The position numbers and the translations under genes were made by a program. Shown here piece after piece: positions 15,673-25,002 of a stretch of 46,675 nt of DNA. How positions within the stretch are numbered: the stretch's first letter is position 1; each line of letters opens with the position of its first letter. Source of the DNA: Bacillus renqingensis (GTDB lineage: Bacteria > Bacillota > Bacilli > Bacillales > Cytobacillaceae). The stretch spans positions 1 to 46,675 of the forward strand of contig NZ_JADDIU010000039.1 of NCBI RefSeq assembly GCF_016464375.1, given 5' to 3'. The notes below the pieces were generated by a model. That model was not told where the DNA came from, made no database searches, and saw only the letters and a program-made list of their open reading frames with translations.

Positions 15673-17102
15673 GGTCTTTTATCTCCTTTTTCGCGATGTT
15701 TAAACCAATCTCTGAATCGCTCTTTATTCGGAGCCGGGAAATCCCGAATATCCGTCCATGCTTTAAGCGGCCCCGGCCCTTTGGAGATTTTATCCCCTGA
15801 GGTAAATGGATTCAGGGCAGCAGGGGCGATCTTAGAACCAATCTTGTAGAGAGTTGGAGAAGCCGCTCCCAATCCAAACGCCTTCATTAATAATTTTTCA
15901 GAAACAGGGGCCTTGCCTTCCTTCTCGACAATGACTTCCCGATGTTTATGAAGCAGGTTATGCAGCGGAATTTTCACCGGACATACTTCGGTACAAGCTC
16001 CGCATAGGGTGGAGGCATATGGAAGCTCCTTATATTCGTCATACCCGCCTAATAACGGGGTAAGAACAGCGCCAATCGGTCCCGGGTAAATCGAACCGTA
16101 AGAATGACCGCCGATATGGCGATACACCGGACATACATTGATACAGGCACCACAGCGGATACATTGCAATACCGATTGAAATTCGCCGCCAAGAATAGTG
16201 GACCTGCCATTATCTACAATCACGAGATGAAATTCTTCCGGACCATCGACATCTAATTCCTCCCGCGGTCCTGTCAATACGGTAATATAGCTTGTTAGCT
16301 TTTGCCCAACGGCATTTCTCGTTAACAGGCTGACGAGTATTTCCATTTCCTCGAAGGTTGGAACAATCCGTTCCATTCCCATGACCGTAATTTGTGTTTT
16401 CGGCAGGGCTGTCACTAAATCAGCATTGCCTTCATTTGTAACCAAGCTGAAAGAACCTGTTTCAGCGACCGCAAAATTGCAGCCTGTTATTCCAAGATCC
16501 GCTTCTAAAAATTTTTCACGAAGGGTTACACGTGCCTGGTACGCAAGCTCTTCCGGTTTCGATGTTTTCGTGTAGGCTAATTTCTTTTCAAACACTTCGC
16601 GAATTTGCTCTTTATTTTTATGCAAGGCCGGGACAACAATATGGGACGGCGGATCATGATCATCGAGCTGGAGAATATATTCGCCAAGGTCCGTTTCGAC
16701 GACCTCACAGCCTTCCTCCTGCAGCATCGCATTTAAGCTGATTTCTTCTGTCACCATTGACTTGGATTTTACGATTTTTTTCGCATTTTTCTTCTGGACA
16801 ACACTGCGGATATATTCATTGGCTTCTTCCTTCGTCTGTGCGAAAAAGACATGCCCGCCACGCTTGGCGACATTTTCACTTAATTGCTCGAGATAATAGT
16901 CTAAGTATTCAAGAACATGCTGCCGGATTTCTTCCCCGTGATTACGCCAGTCTTCCCAGTTGCTCATTTCATCAGTCGTCACAGCCTTGCGTTTCAAACT
17001 CATTCCGTCCTGTGCCCCGGCAACAGCACCGCGCATGAAGTCATCATGAATGCCGCTGTCAACACGTTCCTTAAACTGTTCCGTGCCAATCTTCATTGAC
17101 AT
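15669..17102 (-). CDS. lutB: Lactate utilisation iron-sulfur protein LutB, 477 aa
   Basis: The electron-transfer subunit of LutABC. The N-terminal LUD domain contains [20 protein letters not shown] (about residues 206-225). Two [4Fe-4S] motifs follow: [14 protein letters not shown] at about 311-324 and [13 protein letters not shown] at about 367-379. The C-terminal extension ends [28 protein letters not shown] precedes the ATG. It is separated from lutA by about 50 bp and coupled to lutC. All cluster cysteines are intact. Confidence 0.94.
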   Translation of the reverse strand: MSMKIGTEQFKERVDSGIHDDFMRGAVAGAQDGMSLKRKAVTTDEMSNWEDWRNHGEEIRQHVLEYLDYYLEQLSENVAKRGGHVFFAQTKEEANEYIRSVVQKKNAKKIVKSKSMVTEEISLNAMLQEEGCEVVETDLGEYILQLDDHDPPSHIVVPALHKNKEQIREVFEKKLAYTKTSKPEELAYQARVTLREKFLEADLGITGCNFAVAETGSFSLVTNEGNADLVTALPKTQITVMGMERIVPTFEEMEILVSLLTRNAVGQKLTSYITVLTGPREELDVDGPEEFHLVIVDNGRSTILGGEFQSVLQCIRCGACINVCPVYRHIGGHSYGSIYPGPIGAVLTPLLGGYDEYKELPYASTLCGACTEVCPVKIPLHNLLHKHREVIVEKEGKAPVSEKLLMKAFGLGAASPTLYKIGSKIAPAALNPFTSGDKISKGPGPLKAWTDIRDFPAPNKERFRDWFKHREKGDKRP

Positions 17103-17151
17103 AGAAAATTCCCCCTTTGTTTACTAACTACTCCGTAAAATGATGAAACCA

Positions 17152-17868
17152 TTAACGGCTGTTTAATATTTCCGCAATATGCAGTACTTTTACCGGTTTC
17201 CCTAATCTCTCCATCCGGCCGCCAATATTCATTAAGCAGGCGGCATCCGCACCGACGAGGTATTGCGCCCCGGTTTCTTCTACATGGTGAACTTTTTCAT
17301 CGACCATCTGCTCGGAAATTTGCGACATTTTAACCGAAAAGGTACCGCCAAAGCCGCAGCATTGTTCCTTACCGGGTAATTCGGTAAACTTTAATCCCTT
17401 GACATTTTTTAATAGAATCATAGGCGGTTCTTTAACCCCTAGTAATCTGGTCATATGACAGGAGGTATGATAGGTGACGTTCCCCTCAAACCTGGCACCG
17501 ACATCTTCTACTTTTAAAACCTCCACGATGAATTGCGTCAACTCGTATGTTTTGGCAGCTAATGCCTTTGCCTTTGGCTCCCAAACAGGATCGCCTGCAA
17601 AAATATGTGGATACTCATGGAACATAAAGGCACATGATCCCGATGGGGAAACCACATACTCTGCATCACGAAACGTTTCAATCATACGCTTCATGGCCTC
17701 CTTCGATTCCTTTACATAGCCGCTGTTATAAGAAGGCTGACCACAGCAAACCTGTGATTCCGGGAATTCGACTTCACACCCCAGTCTCTCAAGCAGTTCA
17801 ACTGTTGCCTTGCCAACATTGCCTTGGAACATATCAACGATACAAGTTGCAAAAAGAGTAACCTTCAT
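17152..17868 (-). CDS. lutA: Lactate utilisation protein LutA, 238 aa
   Basis: A cysteine-rich-domain (CCG) protein like the GlpC/HdrB subunits, expected to bind Fe-S cofactors in the lactate-oxidising complex. Two CCG-type motifs are visible: VCCGQPSYN at about residues 53-61 and [10 protein letters not shown] at about 183-192, with [11 protein letters not shown] at about 147-157. The start is ATG 17868, directly after AAAGGGGAAAAG; the longer frame to 17907 runs into the operator region. The first gene of the operon, preceded by a LutR-type operator and a matching promoter. Confidence 0.93.
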   Translation of the reverse strand: MKVTLFATCIVDMFQGNVGKATVELLERLGCEVEFPESQVCCGQPSYNSGYVKESKEAMKRMIETFRDAEYVVSPSGSCAFMFHEYPHIFAGDPVWEPKAKALAAKTYELTQFIVEVLKVEDVGARFEGNVTYHTSCHMTRLLGVKEPPMILLKNVKGLKFTELPGKEQCCGFGGTFSVKMSQISEQMVDEKVHHVEETGAQYLVGADAACLMNIGGRMERLGKPVKVLHIAEILNSR

Positions 17869-17923
17869 TTTTCTTTTCCCCTTTAAAAAAATAATTTCTC
17901 TTACCATTTCCCCTGAGTGAACT

Positions 17924-17938
17924 GGTCATCTGATGACC
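17924..17938. promoter_or_regulatory. LutR-type operator upstream of lutA
   Basis: A perfect 15-bp palindrome, GGTCATC-T-GATGACC. It lies about 10 bp downstream of the -10 of the lutA promoter (TTGATA at 17976-17971, 16-bp spacer, TAAAAT at 17954-17949, minus strand), where a bound repressor would block transcription. The same core recurs upstream of the lactate permease. Confidence 0.75.
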
Positions 17939-18030
17939 TAACAATATTATTTTATATCTTACACCAAAAGTATCAAGTTTAGAAAGGGCTTTCAGAAAAA
18001 AAGTCTGATATTCTCTGATTTGATAATACA

Positions 18031-18066
18031 AAAAAAGGGTTCCCAGCTTGATAGAAACCCTTTTTT
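18031..18066. terminator. Intrinsic terminator of lutR
   Basis: AAAAAAGGGTTC paired with GAAACCCTTTTTT around a 12-14 nt loop gives a stem with A- and T-runs on both sides. It ends the minus-strand lutR transcript before the lutA promoter. Confidence 0.65.
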
Positions 18067-18075
18067 ATCAGTATT

Positions 18076-18810
18076 TTACTTCCTATTAAAGTTGGTTGTA
18101 TGTTGGAAATATTTACCTAAAATAGCATCAACATTTTCAAGGTGAATCAGCATCTTCGTCCTTGCTGCCTCTTCGTCCCGGGCTTTGACGGCTTTATATA
18201 TCGCTAGGTGCTCATTATATAACTGCTCAATCGTCGTTTGTTTGGAAAAAAGCCAAACCTTTCGCGTTTCCCGCATTGTTTCCACCATTATGTCAGACAC
18301 ATGGTTCATGAGGTTCATCAATAATTGATTTTGTGCCGCCGTAGCAAGGCCCATATGAAATTGTAAATCGGCTGTTTCTCCAAGCTCTTCATCCCCTTTT
18401 GCTTCAAGCATCGCTTCAAGCGCAGCTTCCATTGTCAATAGATGCTGTTCGGTTCTTCGCTTTGCCGCAGCCGCTGCCGTTCCAATTTCGATAATCTTCC
18501 GCACTTCTACCAGTTCGGCAATATCATCCTTATTCATTAAAATCGCAGTCGATAATGGGAAAGTGATTTGATCTTTTTCAAATTCTTTTACGTACGTTCC
18601 TTCCCCCTGCTTCATTTCAACGAGTCCCATGGCCCGTAACGAGGTTAGTGCTTCACGAATGGCGGAACGACCGACCTGAAAGTTTTCGGCAAGCTGCTGT
18701 ACGGAGTCCAATTTATCCCCAGGTTGCAGCTGACCTAATCGAATCATTTCATAAATCGCCTCAGCAACCTCTTCATAGATCTTTTTCGGTTTTATTTTTT
18801 TGTATTGCAT
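18076..18810 (-). CDS. lutR: FadR-type GntR regulator LutR, 244 aa
   Basis: A repressor of lactate utilisation genes. The N-terminal GntR winged helix includes PGDKLDSVQQLAENFQVGRS followed by AIREALTSLRAMGLVEMKQG (about residues 31-70). The C-terminal FCD domain has the metal/ligand-binding pattern with H at about 134 (LQFHMGLATAA), and further His residues near EHLAIY and MLIHLENV. AAAGGGGA supports ATG 18810; the 18831 alternative lacks a site. It lies between lutABC and lutP, and palindromic GTCATC/GATGAC operators precede both targets. Confidence 0.88.
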   Translation of the reverse strand: MQYKKIKPKKIYEEVAEAIYEMIRLGQLQPGDKLDSVQQLAENFQVGRSAIREALTSLRAMGLVEMKQGEGTYVKEFEKDQITFPLSTAILMNKDDIAELVEVRKIIEIGTAAAAAKRRTEQHLLTMEAALEAMLEAKGDEELGETADLQFHMGLATAAQNQLLMNLMNHVSDIMVETMRETRKVWLFSKQTTIEQLYNEHLAIYKAVKARDEEAARTKMLIHLENVDAILGKYFQHTTNFNRK

Positions 18811-18957
18811 AACAGGGTCCCCTTTAAACACTTCGTCAACTCATAACATTAATCTATTATACCTATTTTTTTAAAAATTTGTAGCTACTATCAACGCTGT
18901 TACCTACTTGGAAATTTTTTCAAAAGAAATTCGGTGAAAAATTTGTGAAATTTATTA

Positions 18958-18986
18958 TTGTAATTTTTTAAAAATACCCATATAAT
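18958..18986 (+). promoter_or_regulatory. Promoter of the lactate permease gene
   Basis: TTGTAA (18958-18963), a 17-bp spacer and a perfect TATAAT (18981-18986). The LutR-type operator lies about 27 bp downstream of the -10, within the untranslated leader. Confidence 0.6.
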
Positions 18987-19012
18987 TCTTCTTGTCACCA
19001 TGTTGAACATCC

Positions 19013-19027
19013 AGTCATCAGATGACC
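19013..19027. promoter_or_regulatory. LutR-type operator upstream of lutP
   Basis: AGTCATC-A-GATGACC, one mismatch from the perfect palindrome at lutA. The conserved core GTCATCAGATGAC spans 19014-19026. It links the permease to the same regulator as lutABC. Confidence 0.7.
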
Positions 19028-19123
19028 ATGTCAGCAATTGTAAGCGTTTGCTACTATTGGACGGGTAACTACTTGTGATAACTGGTAAACAGGGGACAAA
19101 AACGAATTTGGGGGATAGTTGGA

Positions 19124-20824
19124 ATGACATTTATTCAAAACTTTACAGCTGTTGGAAACAGTCTAGGACTTACCGCCATTGTTGCACTAATACCGATTCT
19201 TTATTTCTTCTGGGCATTAGCGATTAAGAGAATGAAAGGCCATATTGCTGGTCTGACAACTCTTATATTGGCGATCATTATCGCTGTTATTGCTTACAAG
19301 GTACCGGTTGGAACGGCCGTCATGTCGGCCACTCAAGGGGCTGTATATGGAATCTTGCCAATCGGCTGGATCATCATTGCCTCTGTATTTTTATACAAAT
19401 TAACTGTTAAATCAGGGCAATTCGATATCATTCGTCATTCGGTATTATCGATTACCGAGGATCGTCGTTTACAGGCATTATTGGTAGCGTTTTCGTTTGG
19501 TGCATTCCTTGAAGGGGCTGCGGGATTTGGTGCACCGGTTGCGATATCAGCCGCCTTACTGGTTGGGCTCGGCTTCAATCCGCTTTATGCTGCAGGAATC
19601 TGTTTGATAGCCAACACAGCACCGGTTGCTTTTGGCGCCATTGGTGCCCCTGTTATTGCGATGGAAGGACCTACTGGCATTCCCGCATTGGAAATTTCGA
19701 AAATGATTGGCCGTCAGCTGCCGTTTTTATCTATATTTATTCCATTCTATCTTATCTTTATTATGGCTGGCTTTAAAAAAACAATGGAAGTATTACCTGC
19801 TATTCTAGTATCAGGGGTTTCATTCGCTGTAACACAATATTTATCATCTAACTTTTTAGGACCAGAACTGCCGGATATCTTATCTGCACTCGTTTCCTTA
19901 GTGGCCTTAGCGATATTCTTGAATTTTTGGAAGCCAAAGACCATTTTTCGCTTTTCGGCTGAACAGGAGTTTGCCGCTTCAGCTGCTAGTTCCACTGCTG
20001 TCAAGGGAAATGCAGGGCATTATACCGGGGGACAAATTTTTAAGGCTTGGTCACCATTCATCCTGTTAACGGCAACGATTACTCTTTGGGGAATTCCTGC
20101 CATCAAGCTTGCATTGAGCGGCCACTATGAAGGTGCTAATGCCATCCTAAAAATGGTCAATACTATCGGACAGGCCGTCACCTTTATGCCGGAAGTACCA
20201 TTTGTCCATAATCAGGTTCTAAGTAAGGCCGGTGCTGCACCGATACCGGCTGTATACAAATTAGAACTTTTGGCGGCCGCCGGTACAGCGATATTAATCG
20301 CCGCGATTATCACCAAGTTTATTGTCAACATGTCGTGGAAGGCTTGGGTTGAGACATTTGGCGAGACGTTGAATGAAGTGAAGTATCCATTGTTGACAAT
20401 TGCTTCTGTCGTCGGTTTCGCTTATGTGATTAACGTTGCCGGAATGAGTACAACACTTGGATTAGCCCTGGCAAAGACAGGTTCCGTCCTTTTCCCATTC
20501 TTCTCTCCTTTCCTTGGCTGGCTGGGAGTATTTGTTACAGGGTCAGATACATCGGCAAACGTGTTATTCGCCAACCTGCAAAAGGTTACCGCCGAATCGA
20601 TTGGGATGAATCCCATTCTCGCTCTTGCGGCTAACTCCTCCGGCGGTGTTACCGGTAAGATGATTTCTCCACAATCGATTGCCGTTGCTTGTGCTGCTGT
20701 AGGACTTGTTGGAAAAGAATCAGAGCTCTTCCGCTTTACGATCAAACATAGCATCCTGCTCGTTGTGATTATTGGAATCATCGTTTGGCTGCAAAATACG
20801 TTTTTTACCTTTATGATTCCTTAA
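19124..20824 (+). CDS. lutP: L-lactate permease (LctP family), 566 aa
   Basis: A proton-coupled lactate importer with about 13-14 membrane helices. LctP-family landmarks: ALLVAFSFGAFLEGAAGFGA followed by PVAISAALLVGLGFNP at about residues 122-157, APVAFGAIGAPVI at about 168-180, FVTGSDTSANVLFANLQ at about 467-483 and NSSGGVTGKMISPQSIA at about 505-521. The length of 566 is normal for the family. Translation starts at ATG 19124 after GGGGGA. A promoter and LutR operator lie just upstream, so uptake and oxidation of lactate are probably co-induced. Confidence 0.92.
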   Translation: MTFIQNFTAVGNSLGLTAIVALIPILYFFWALAIKRMKGHIAGLTTLILAIIIAVIAYKVPVGTAVMSATQGAVYGILPIGWIIIASVFLYKLTVKSGQFDIIRHSVLSITEDRRLQALLVAFSFGAFLEGAAGFGAPVAISAALLVGLGFNPLYAAGICLIANTAPVAFGAIGAPVIAMEGPTGIPALEISKMIGRQLPFLSIFIPFYLIFIMAGFKKTMEVLPAILVSGVSFAVTQYLSSNFLGPELPDILSALVSLVALAIFLNFWKPKTIFRFSAEQEFAASAASSTAVKGNAGHYTGGQIFKAWSPFILLTATITLWGIPAIKLALSGHYEGANAILKMVNTIGQAVTFMPEVPFVHNQVLSKAGAAPIPAVYKLELLAAAGTAILIAAIITKFIVNMSWKAWVETFGETLNEVKYPLLTIASVVGFAYVINVAGMSTTLGLALAKTGSVLFPFFSPFLGWLGVFVTGSDTSANVLFANLQKVTAESIGMNPILALAANSSGGVTGKMISPQSIAVACAAVGLVGKESELFRFTIKHSILLVVIIGIIVWLQNTFFTFMIP

Positions 20825-20960
20825 TAGGAACTTGAAAGGCTCTTTCCCTTTTGGAATTAGTCTTTCTTTTTTTAAAAATTTTTTTAAAAAGAAAATTGTG
20901 TGTATATTTGCTATAATTTAGTTTGAAGATTGGTAATATTTTTTTATTGGAGGGAAATGT

Positions 20961-22118
20961 ATGTATTCAAATATTTTACGACATCCTGGCCCGACTCCTA
21001 TTCCGAAAAGGGTTCAATTAGCGATGAGCCAGGATATGATGAGTCATCGCAGTGAAGAGTTTGTCCATTTATTTCGTGAAACAACGAAGCGCGTGAAACC
21101 TATTTTTGGAACAAAGCAAGAGATCCTGCTTATTCCATCCGGTGGTACAGCGGCATTAGAAGCGGCGGCGGTTAATACCGTTTCTCCGGGAGAAGAGGTG
21201 GTCGTTATTACCGTCGGGGCTTTCGGCAATTACTTCGTCTCTATTTGTGAAAAATACGGCTTCCATGTACATAAGTTGGAAAAACCATGGGGCGAGGCTT
21301 GTACAGCGGAAGAACTTGCTGCGTTCTTGAAACCATTATCAAACATTAAGGCCGTTTTTGCTACTTATAATGAAACTTCTACAGGAATTTTAAACCCCAT
21401 CGAAAAATTAGCAGCTGTTGTTCGCACTCAAACGGATGCGTTGTTTATTGTAGATGGCGTGAGTTGTATCGGCGGGGCCCCTGCTGAAATGGATCAATGG
21501 GGGATTGATATTTTAGTAACAGGTTCACAGAAAGCCATGATGCTTCCTCCTGGACTCGCCTTTTTAAGCGTTAGTGAAAGGGCATGGAAGGTCATCGAGG
21601 AGAATAAAACACCTGCTTATTACTTAAATTTATTAAGTTATCGTGACTGGGCAGCCAACGGGATGACACCTAATACACCTGCTATTTCCCTGATTTATGG
21701 GCTTTCCGCTGTATGTGATTTAATTGAAGAAGAAGGTGGATTTTCGCAAACAGTGGCACGGCACGAATTAATGAAAAACATGGTTCGGGAGGCCATGAAG
21801 GCCCTGTCTATCGGACTATTGACTGCTGACGAGCATGCCTCACCAACGATTACCGCTATCCTTTGTCCAGAAGGAGTAGATCTTGGGGCGTTTTTAGGGC
21901 ATTTGAAGAAAAAATACCATCTTGATTTTGCCGGCGGCCTCGGTCATCTGCAAGGAAAAATATTCCGATTCGGCCATATGGGCTATTGCTTCCCAAGTGA
22001 TATCCTTGAAGCGGTGGCACTATTGGAAGCAGGCTTACAGGATTTCTCCTACGCTTTCGAACCAGGTACTGGTGTGGTAGCCGCACAAAAAGTGTTTTTA
22101 GCAGCTCCAAAGAGATAA
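20961..22118 (+). CDS. Class V PLP-dependent aminotransferase, 385 aa
   Basis: A pyridoxal-phosphate enzyme of the serine/alanine-glyoxylate aminotransferase group. N-terminal RHPGPTPIPKRV, SGGTAALEAAAVN (about residues 64-76, phosphate loop), VDGVSCIGG (about 160-168, Asp contacting the PLP pyridine) and GSQKAMMLPPG (about 191-201, Schiff-base Lys at 194) are intact. It could be an alanine-glyoxylate or serine-glyoxylate type or a ureidoglycine (PucG-like) enzyme; sequence alone does not decide. No purine catabolism genes are nearby. GGAGGG precedes the ATG. Monocistronic with its own terminator. Confidence 0.82.
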   Translation: MYSNILRHPGPTPIPKRVQLAMSQDMMSHRSEEFVHLFRETTKRVKPIFGTKQEILLIPSGGTAALEAAAVNTVSPGEEVVVITVGAFGNYFVSICEKYGFHVHKLEKPWGEACTAEELAAFLKPLSNIKAVFATYNETSTGILNPIEKLAAVVRTQTDALFIVDGVSCIGGAPAEMDQWGIDILVTGSQKAMMLPPGLAFLSVSERAWKVIEENKTPAYYLNLLSYRDWAANGMTPNTPAISLIYGLSAVCDLIEEEGGFSQTVARHELMKNMVREAMKALSIGLLTADEHASPTITAILCPEGVDLGAFLGHLKKKYHLDFAGGLGHLQGKIFRFGHMGYCFPSDILEAVALLEAGLQDFSYAFEPGTGVVAAQKVFLAAPKR

Positions 22119-22130
22119 TTTAGTGGAAAT

Positions 22131-22170
22131 AGGTCTGTTCCAATGGATTCGTTTCGAGCAGACCTTTTTT
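22131..22170 (+). terminator. Intrinsic terminator of the aminotransferase gene
   Basis: GGTCTG (22132-22137) pairs with CAGACC (22159-22164), extended by flanking pairs, and six T follow. Confidence 0.65.
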
Positions 22171-22209
22171 GTCCTTTAAAGGACTAGGCCATAAATACCT
22201 GTATAAAAT

Positions 22210-22320
22210 CTTCACAACTTCCACACAACTCCTCTCTAATATCTTCATAAGTTTTTCATATTATAAGCTTGGTTAGGAAATAAGGCCAAAAACTCATTTC
22301 TTAAAACTTCCCATACTTTA
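22210..22320 (+). ncRNA. Candidate regulated small RNA element, copy A
   Basis: Closely similar to 23539-23653 on the other side of bioB. Shared parts, in order: TCTTCACAACTTCCACA, a degenerate run of TTC-beginning units, a -10-like TATTAT (22259-22264), a hairpin formed by GGAAAT and ATTTCT, and AAAACTTCCCATA. No convincing ORF fits. It is followed by the perfect 15-bp hairpin at 22325-22359, which lacks a T-run. Transcription is inferred only. Confidence 0.3.
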
Positions 22321-22324
22321 GGAT

Positions 22325-22359
22325 TGGTGTCAGGCACCCTCTATGGGTGCCTGACACCA
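22325..22359. repeat. GTGTCAGGCACC hairpin (copy 2)
   Basis: TGGTGTCAGGCACCC and GGGTGCCTGACACCA form a perfect 15-bp stem with a 5-nt loop. It lies between bioB (minus) and copy A of the small RNA-like element (plus) and could act on either transcript, but there is no T-run. Confidence 0.65.
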
Positions 22360-22372
22360 TGGCTGTTTCAAG

Positions 22373-23386
22373 TTATTGGGTTTTAGCGACTGTTTGACTT
22401 TCTACTTCGAATGGGTTTTCCTCGATTTCGAATCCCAGGTCTTTAATTAGCTGGAAATCCTCGTCAGCACATTGTCCATCAGTTGTTAAATAGTCACCGA
22501 CAAATATGGAATTGGCAATAAACAAACCTAAACTTTGTAGCGAACGTAAATTAAATTCACGGCCACCAGATATGCGAATCTCTTTTGTTGGATTGACGAA
22601 ACGGAATAGTGATAGAATTTTCAAACAACGAACGGGTGTTAATTCATCCATATTTTCCAACTTTGTTCCGGTGATGGGGTGAAGAAAATTAACCGGGATG
22701 GAATCGGCATCAAGCTCTTTCAGGGCAAAAGCCATTTCAACGATATCATCATCCGTTTCTCCCATGCCACAAATGACACCCGAACATGGTGAAATCCCCG
22801 CCTTTTTAATATTTTCAATCGTGTTTACCCTATCATCATAATCATGTGTCGTTGTAATATTGGCGTGGTGATTAGCACTTGTATTAATGTTATGATTAAA
22901 ACGATCCACTCCTGCTGCTTTGAGCTTCACAGCCTGCTCCTCTGTTACAAGCCCCATACAGGCACAGATTTTTATTTGACCGACCTCATTTTTAATCTCT
23001 TCAACCGCGGAAACCACAGTATCTACCTCATTATGGGTTGGTCTCCGTCCGCTCATAACGATACAATATGTACCAATCTTATTCCTTTTGGCTTCCTTGG
23101 CACCCTCAACAATCGTTTGTTTACTAATGAGTGTATAACGGTCTATTTCCGTCTTTGCTTTAATGGATTGGGCGCAATAGCCGCAATCCTCTGGGCACAG
23201 CCCACTTTTGGCGTTAATAATCAGGTTTAACTTTACCTTGTTGCCATAATAATAGCGGCGAATCTCATAAGCTGCATTAATGACTGATAGAATATCATCG
23301 TCGCTTGTTAACAAGATTTCCTTGGCTTCTTCTTTGGTAAGTGAGTATCCGCCCATTACTTTTTTCGCCAGCTTGATCCATTCCAC
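22373..23386 (-). CDS. bioB: Biotin synthase BioB, 337 aa
   Basis: A radical-SAM enzyme that inserts sulfur into dethiobiotin. The SAM-cluster motif [10 protein letters not shown] (about residues 63-72, CxxxCxxC) is intact. Further landmarks are [14 protein letters not shown] (about 161-174), [12 protein letters not shown] (about 196-207), [11 protein letters not shown] and [13 protein letters not shown]. The start is GTG 23386 with AGGTGA upstream. No other bio genes are adjacent, so dethiobiotin would be made elsewhere or scavenged. A paired GTTAAC element lies about 23 bp upstream, consistent with BirA control. Confidence 0.95.
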   Translation of the reverse strand: MEWIKLAKKVMGGYSLTKEEAKEILLTSDDDILSVINAAYEIRRYYYGNKVKLNLIINAKSGLCPEDCGYCAQSIKAKTEIDRYTLISKQTIVEGAKEAKRNKIGTYCIVMSGRRPTHNEVDTVVSAVEEIKNEVGQIKICACMGLVTEEQAVKLKAAGVDRFNHNINTSANHHANITTTHDYDDRVNTIENIKKAGISPCSGVICGMGETDDDIVEMAFALKELDADSIPVNFLHPITGTKLENMDELTPVRCLKILSLFRFVNPTKEIRISGGREFNLRSLQSLGLFIANSIFVGDYLTTDGQCADEDFQLIKDLGFEIEENPFEVESQTVAKTQ

Positions 23387-23408
23387 ACTATCACCTCATT
23401 TTATATTA

Positions 23409-23434
23409 GTTAACTATTTTTCAAAAAAGTTAAC
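23409..23434 (-). promoter_or_regulatory. BirA-like operator upstream of bioB
   Basis: GTTAAC-N14-GTTAAC in an AT-rich setting (TTAGTTAAC...GTTAACATA). Its position just before a biotin gene and its symmetry fit a biotin-repressor site of Bacillota. A related pair with 15-bp spacing lies before the DUF1284 gene at 9264. Confidence 0.55.
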
Positions 23435-23538
23435 ATATAAAATTATAAACGATGTAAACGAAGAATCAAACTCATTATTCAAAAAATTCACCATAATGGG
23501 TATGTAAATCTCCCAAGTGGCAAAGCCTTTCCGAAATC

Positions 23539-23681
23539 TTCACAACTTCCACATAAGTTCTCTATAAGTTCGACAAAAGTATTTTCTATAATGAGAGTAT
23601 CTTAATTAAGAAATAAGTTACTTGAACTCATTTCTTAAAACTTCCCATAATTTGATTGGTGATATCACCAATCTTTTTTTT
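23539..23681 (+). ncRNA. Candidate regulated small RNA element, copy B
   Basis: Three in-phase 11-bp repeats (TTCCACATAAG, TTCTCTATAAG, TTCGACAAAAG; 23547-23579) lead straight into a perfect TATAAT (23587-23592), as at promoters activated by OmpR-family regulators. The predicted transcript, about 23599-23681, contains an AAGAAAT/ATTTCTT hairpin, a single-stranded AAAACTTCCCAT and a terminator. No credible ORF is present. Copy A at 22210 keeps the same elements, including pairing of the hairpin through a GU pair. Confidence 0.4.
23654..23681 (+). terminator. Intrinsic terminator of small RNA candidate B
   Basis: A perfect 20-bp palindrome, GATTGGTGAT/ATCACCAATC, followed by eight T on the plus strand. 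No plus-strand protein gene lies upstream, which implies a short non-coding transcript. Confidence 0.65.
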
Positions 23682-23749
23682 GCCCTTTTTTAATCTTATG
23701 TGGACGAAACTATCTCCCGGCCCTGGAAACGTAGATATAAAGCCAAAAA

Positions 23750-23769
23750 GAGCTGCCGATGGGCAGCTC
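23750..23769 (-). terminator. Intrinsic terminator of the grpB-like gene
   Basis: GAGCTGCC/GGCAGCTC with a 4-nt loop; five T follow on the minus strand. It lies 40 bp after the GrpB stop. Confidence 0.7.
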
Positions 23770-23809
23770 CTTTTAACTATGCTTTTTCTAGTATGAAATT
23801 AATCTTTAA

Positions 23810-24322
23810 CTAGTTCTCATACCACTCTAAAGCTTTTCGTTCTAATTCTAATACAAGCGGTTCCTTGCCTTTAATGTAAGAATTAATATCATAAGGATAA
23901 CAAAGTGCTAATTTCTCCTTCAAGTCTCCGTAGATGAGTCTATCCTTGGGATGGGTCTGTAAATAATCTCGAAATGCAAGGTGCCGTTCAATTTCGGAAT
24001 TGCCTGCTTCATAAACATGGACATGATGCGGTCGCTGGTCGCCACCCTTTTGAAAAAATCTCCTTCCAGCTAATCCATTTTCTCCTTTTGGTGTATACCC
24101 GGCTGCAACCATGGCTTCATTATATTCATCAACCTTGTTAATCTCCCTTACTACAGGCATGATATCGATGATTGGCTTGGCTTTTAACCCATGGACAGAC
24201 GTACTGCCAATATGATGAATGGCTAAAATTTCAGACCCGAAAATCCGATGTAATTTCTTTGCCTCATCTTCAAACATCCTGTCCCACTGCTCAATATATG
24301 GGCTTACTTCTACTTTTCTCAT
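23810..24322 (-). CDS. GrpB family protein (UPF0157), 170 aa
   Basis: A nucleotidyltransferase-fold protein of unknown substrate. Landmarks: IHHIGSTSVHGLKAKPIIDI at about residues 35-54 (the GSTSVPGLxAKPxIDI motif of the family, here with His for Pro), RPHHVHVYEAG at about 96-106, and a C-terminal helix FRDYLQTHPKDRLIYGDLK. AAAGGGA precedes the ATG at 24322. The family is sometimes fused to dephospho-CoA kinase, but here it stands alone. Separate from the signal peptidase gene by about 70 bp and possibly co-transcribed. Confidence 0.85.
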   Translation of the reverse strand: MRKVEVSPYIEQWDRMFEDEAKKLHRIFGSEILAIHHIGSTSVHGLKAKPIIDIMPVVREINKVDEYNEAMVAAGYTPKGENGLAGRRFFQKGGDQRPHHVHVYEAGNSEIERHLAFRDYLQTHPKDRLIYGDLKEKLALCYPYDINSYIKGKEPLVLELERKALEWYEN

Positions 24323-24392
24323 AAAAAATCCCTTTCTTCATAAGATCAATCGTTTATAGACATCATTTCACCGATAACCTTATGCTAAAAAC

Positions 24393-24914
24393 TCATTGCA
24401 CCATTCTAACGTCGGTGAACGGATAGAAAACAAATTCGCTTTTTCCGACAATGCTTTCTTCCTTAATATATCCTAAGCCATTGCGGCTGTCCTTGCTGAA
24501 TAACCGATTATCACCCATTACAAAATAGTGGTGTTTTGGAACGATGATCGGGCCGAAATCTTCCGTTAACTTACTTCCTTGTTGCTGGGCCAATTTCATA
24601 TTACTTGAAAGATAGGTTTCTTTAAACGATTTTCCATTGATAAACAATTGATCATTTTTCATTTCGATCCTATCACCCGGGAAACCAATGATCCTTTTCA
24701 CATAGTTTTCCGCCGAGCCTTTAATAATGACAATATCCCCTCTTGAAAAACCAACCGACTTATTAACAAAGATTTTCTCGTGATTATGGAGTGTCGGTTC
24801 CATTGACGATCCTTCCACGATATAAGGTGAAAACAAAAACGTCCTAACGACAAACGCAATTCCCAGTGCAATCAGTATCGATTTACCCCAGCTTACTAGT
24901 TCCTTTTTTGCCAT
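24393..24914 (-). CDS. Type I signal peptidase, 173 aa
   Basis: A membrane serine protease that removes signal peptides. There is one N-terminal membrane helix (about residues 11-27), then the catalytic Ser in VEGSSMEPTLHN (about 33-44) and the general-base Lys in YVKRIIGFPGDRIE (about 71-84). The substrate-fold box is GDNRLFSKDSR (about 136-146). The length is that of Bacillus SipS/SipT-type enzymes. AAGGAG lies 10 nt before ATG 24914; a TTG two codons earlier sits too close to the site. It is probably one of several Sip paralogues in the genome. Confidence 0.93.
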   Translation of the reverse strand: MAKKELVSWGKSILIALGIAFVVRTFLFSPYIVEGSSMEPTLHNHEKIFVNKSVGFSRGDIVIIKGSAENYVKRIIGFPGDRIEMKNDQLFINGKSFKETYLSSNMKLAQQQGSKLTEDFGPIIVPKHHYFVMGDNRLFSKDSRNGLGYIKEESIVGKSEFVFYPFTDVRMVQ

Positions 24915-25002
24915 AGTCAACCCACTCCTTTTAACGGTGCCTGATAAAAAATATTCAACAACAAGGGAGCTAATTCCTTCAACAGTTTGTAATAGCGGGG
25001 CC

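Noticed and set aside
13021..20824. Riboswitch leaders for the ECF operon or lutP
   Set aside because: No conserved aptamer cores were seen; operators explain the regulation better.
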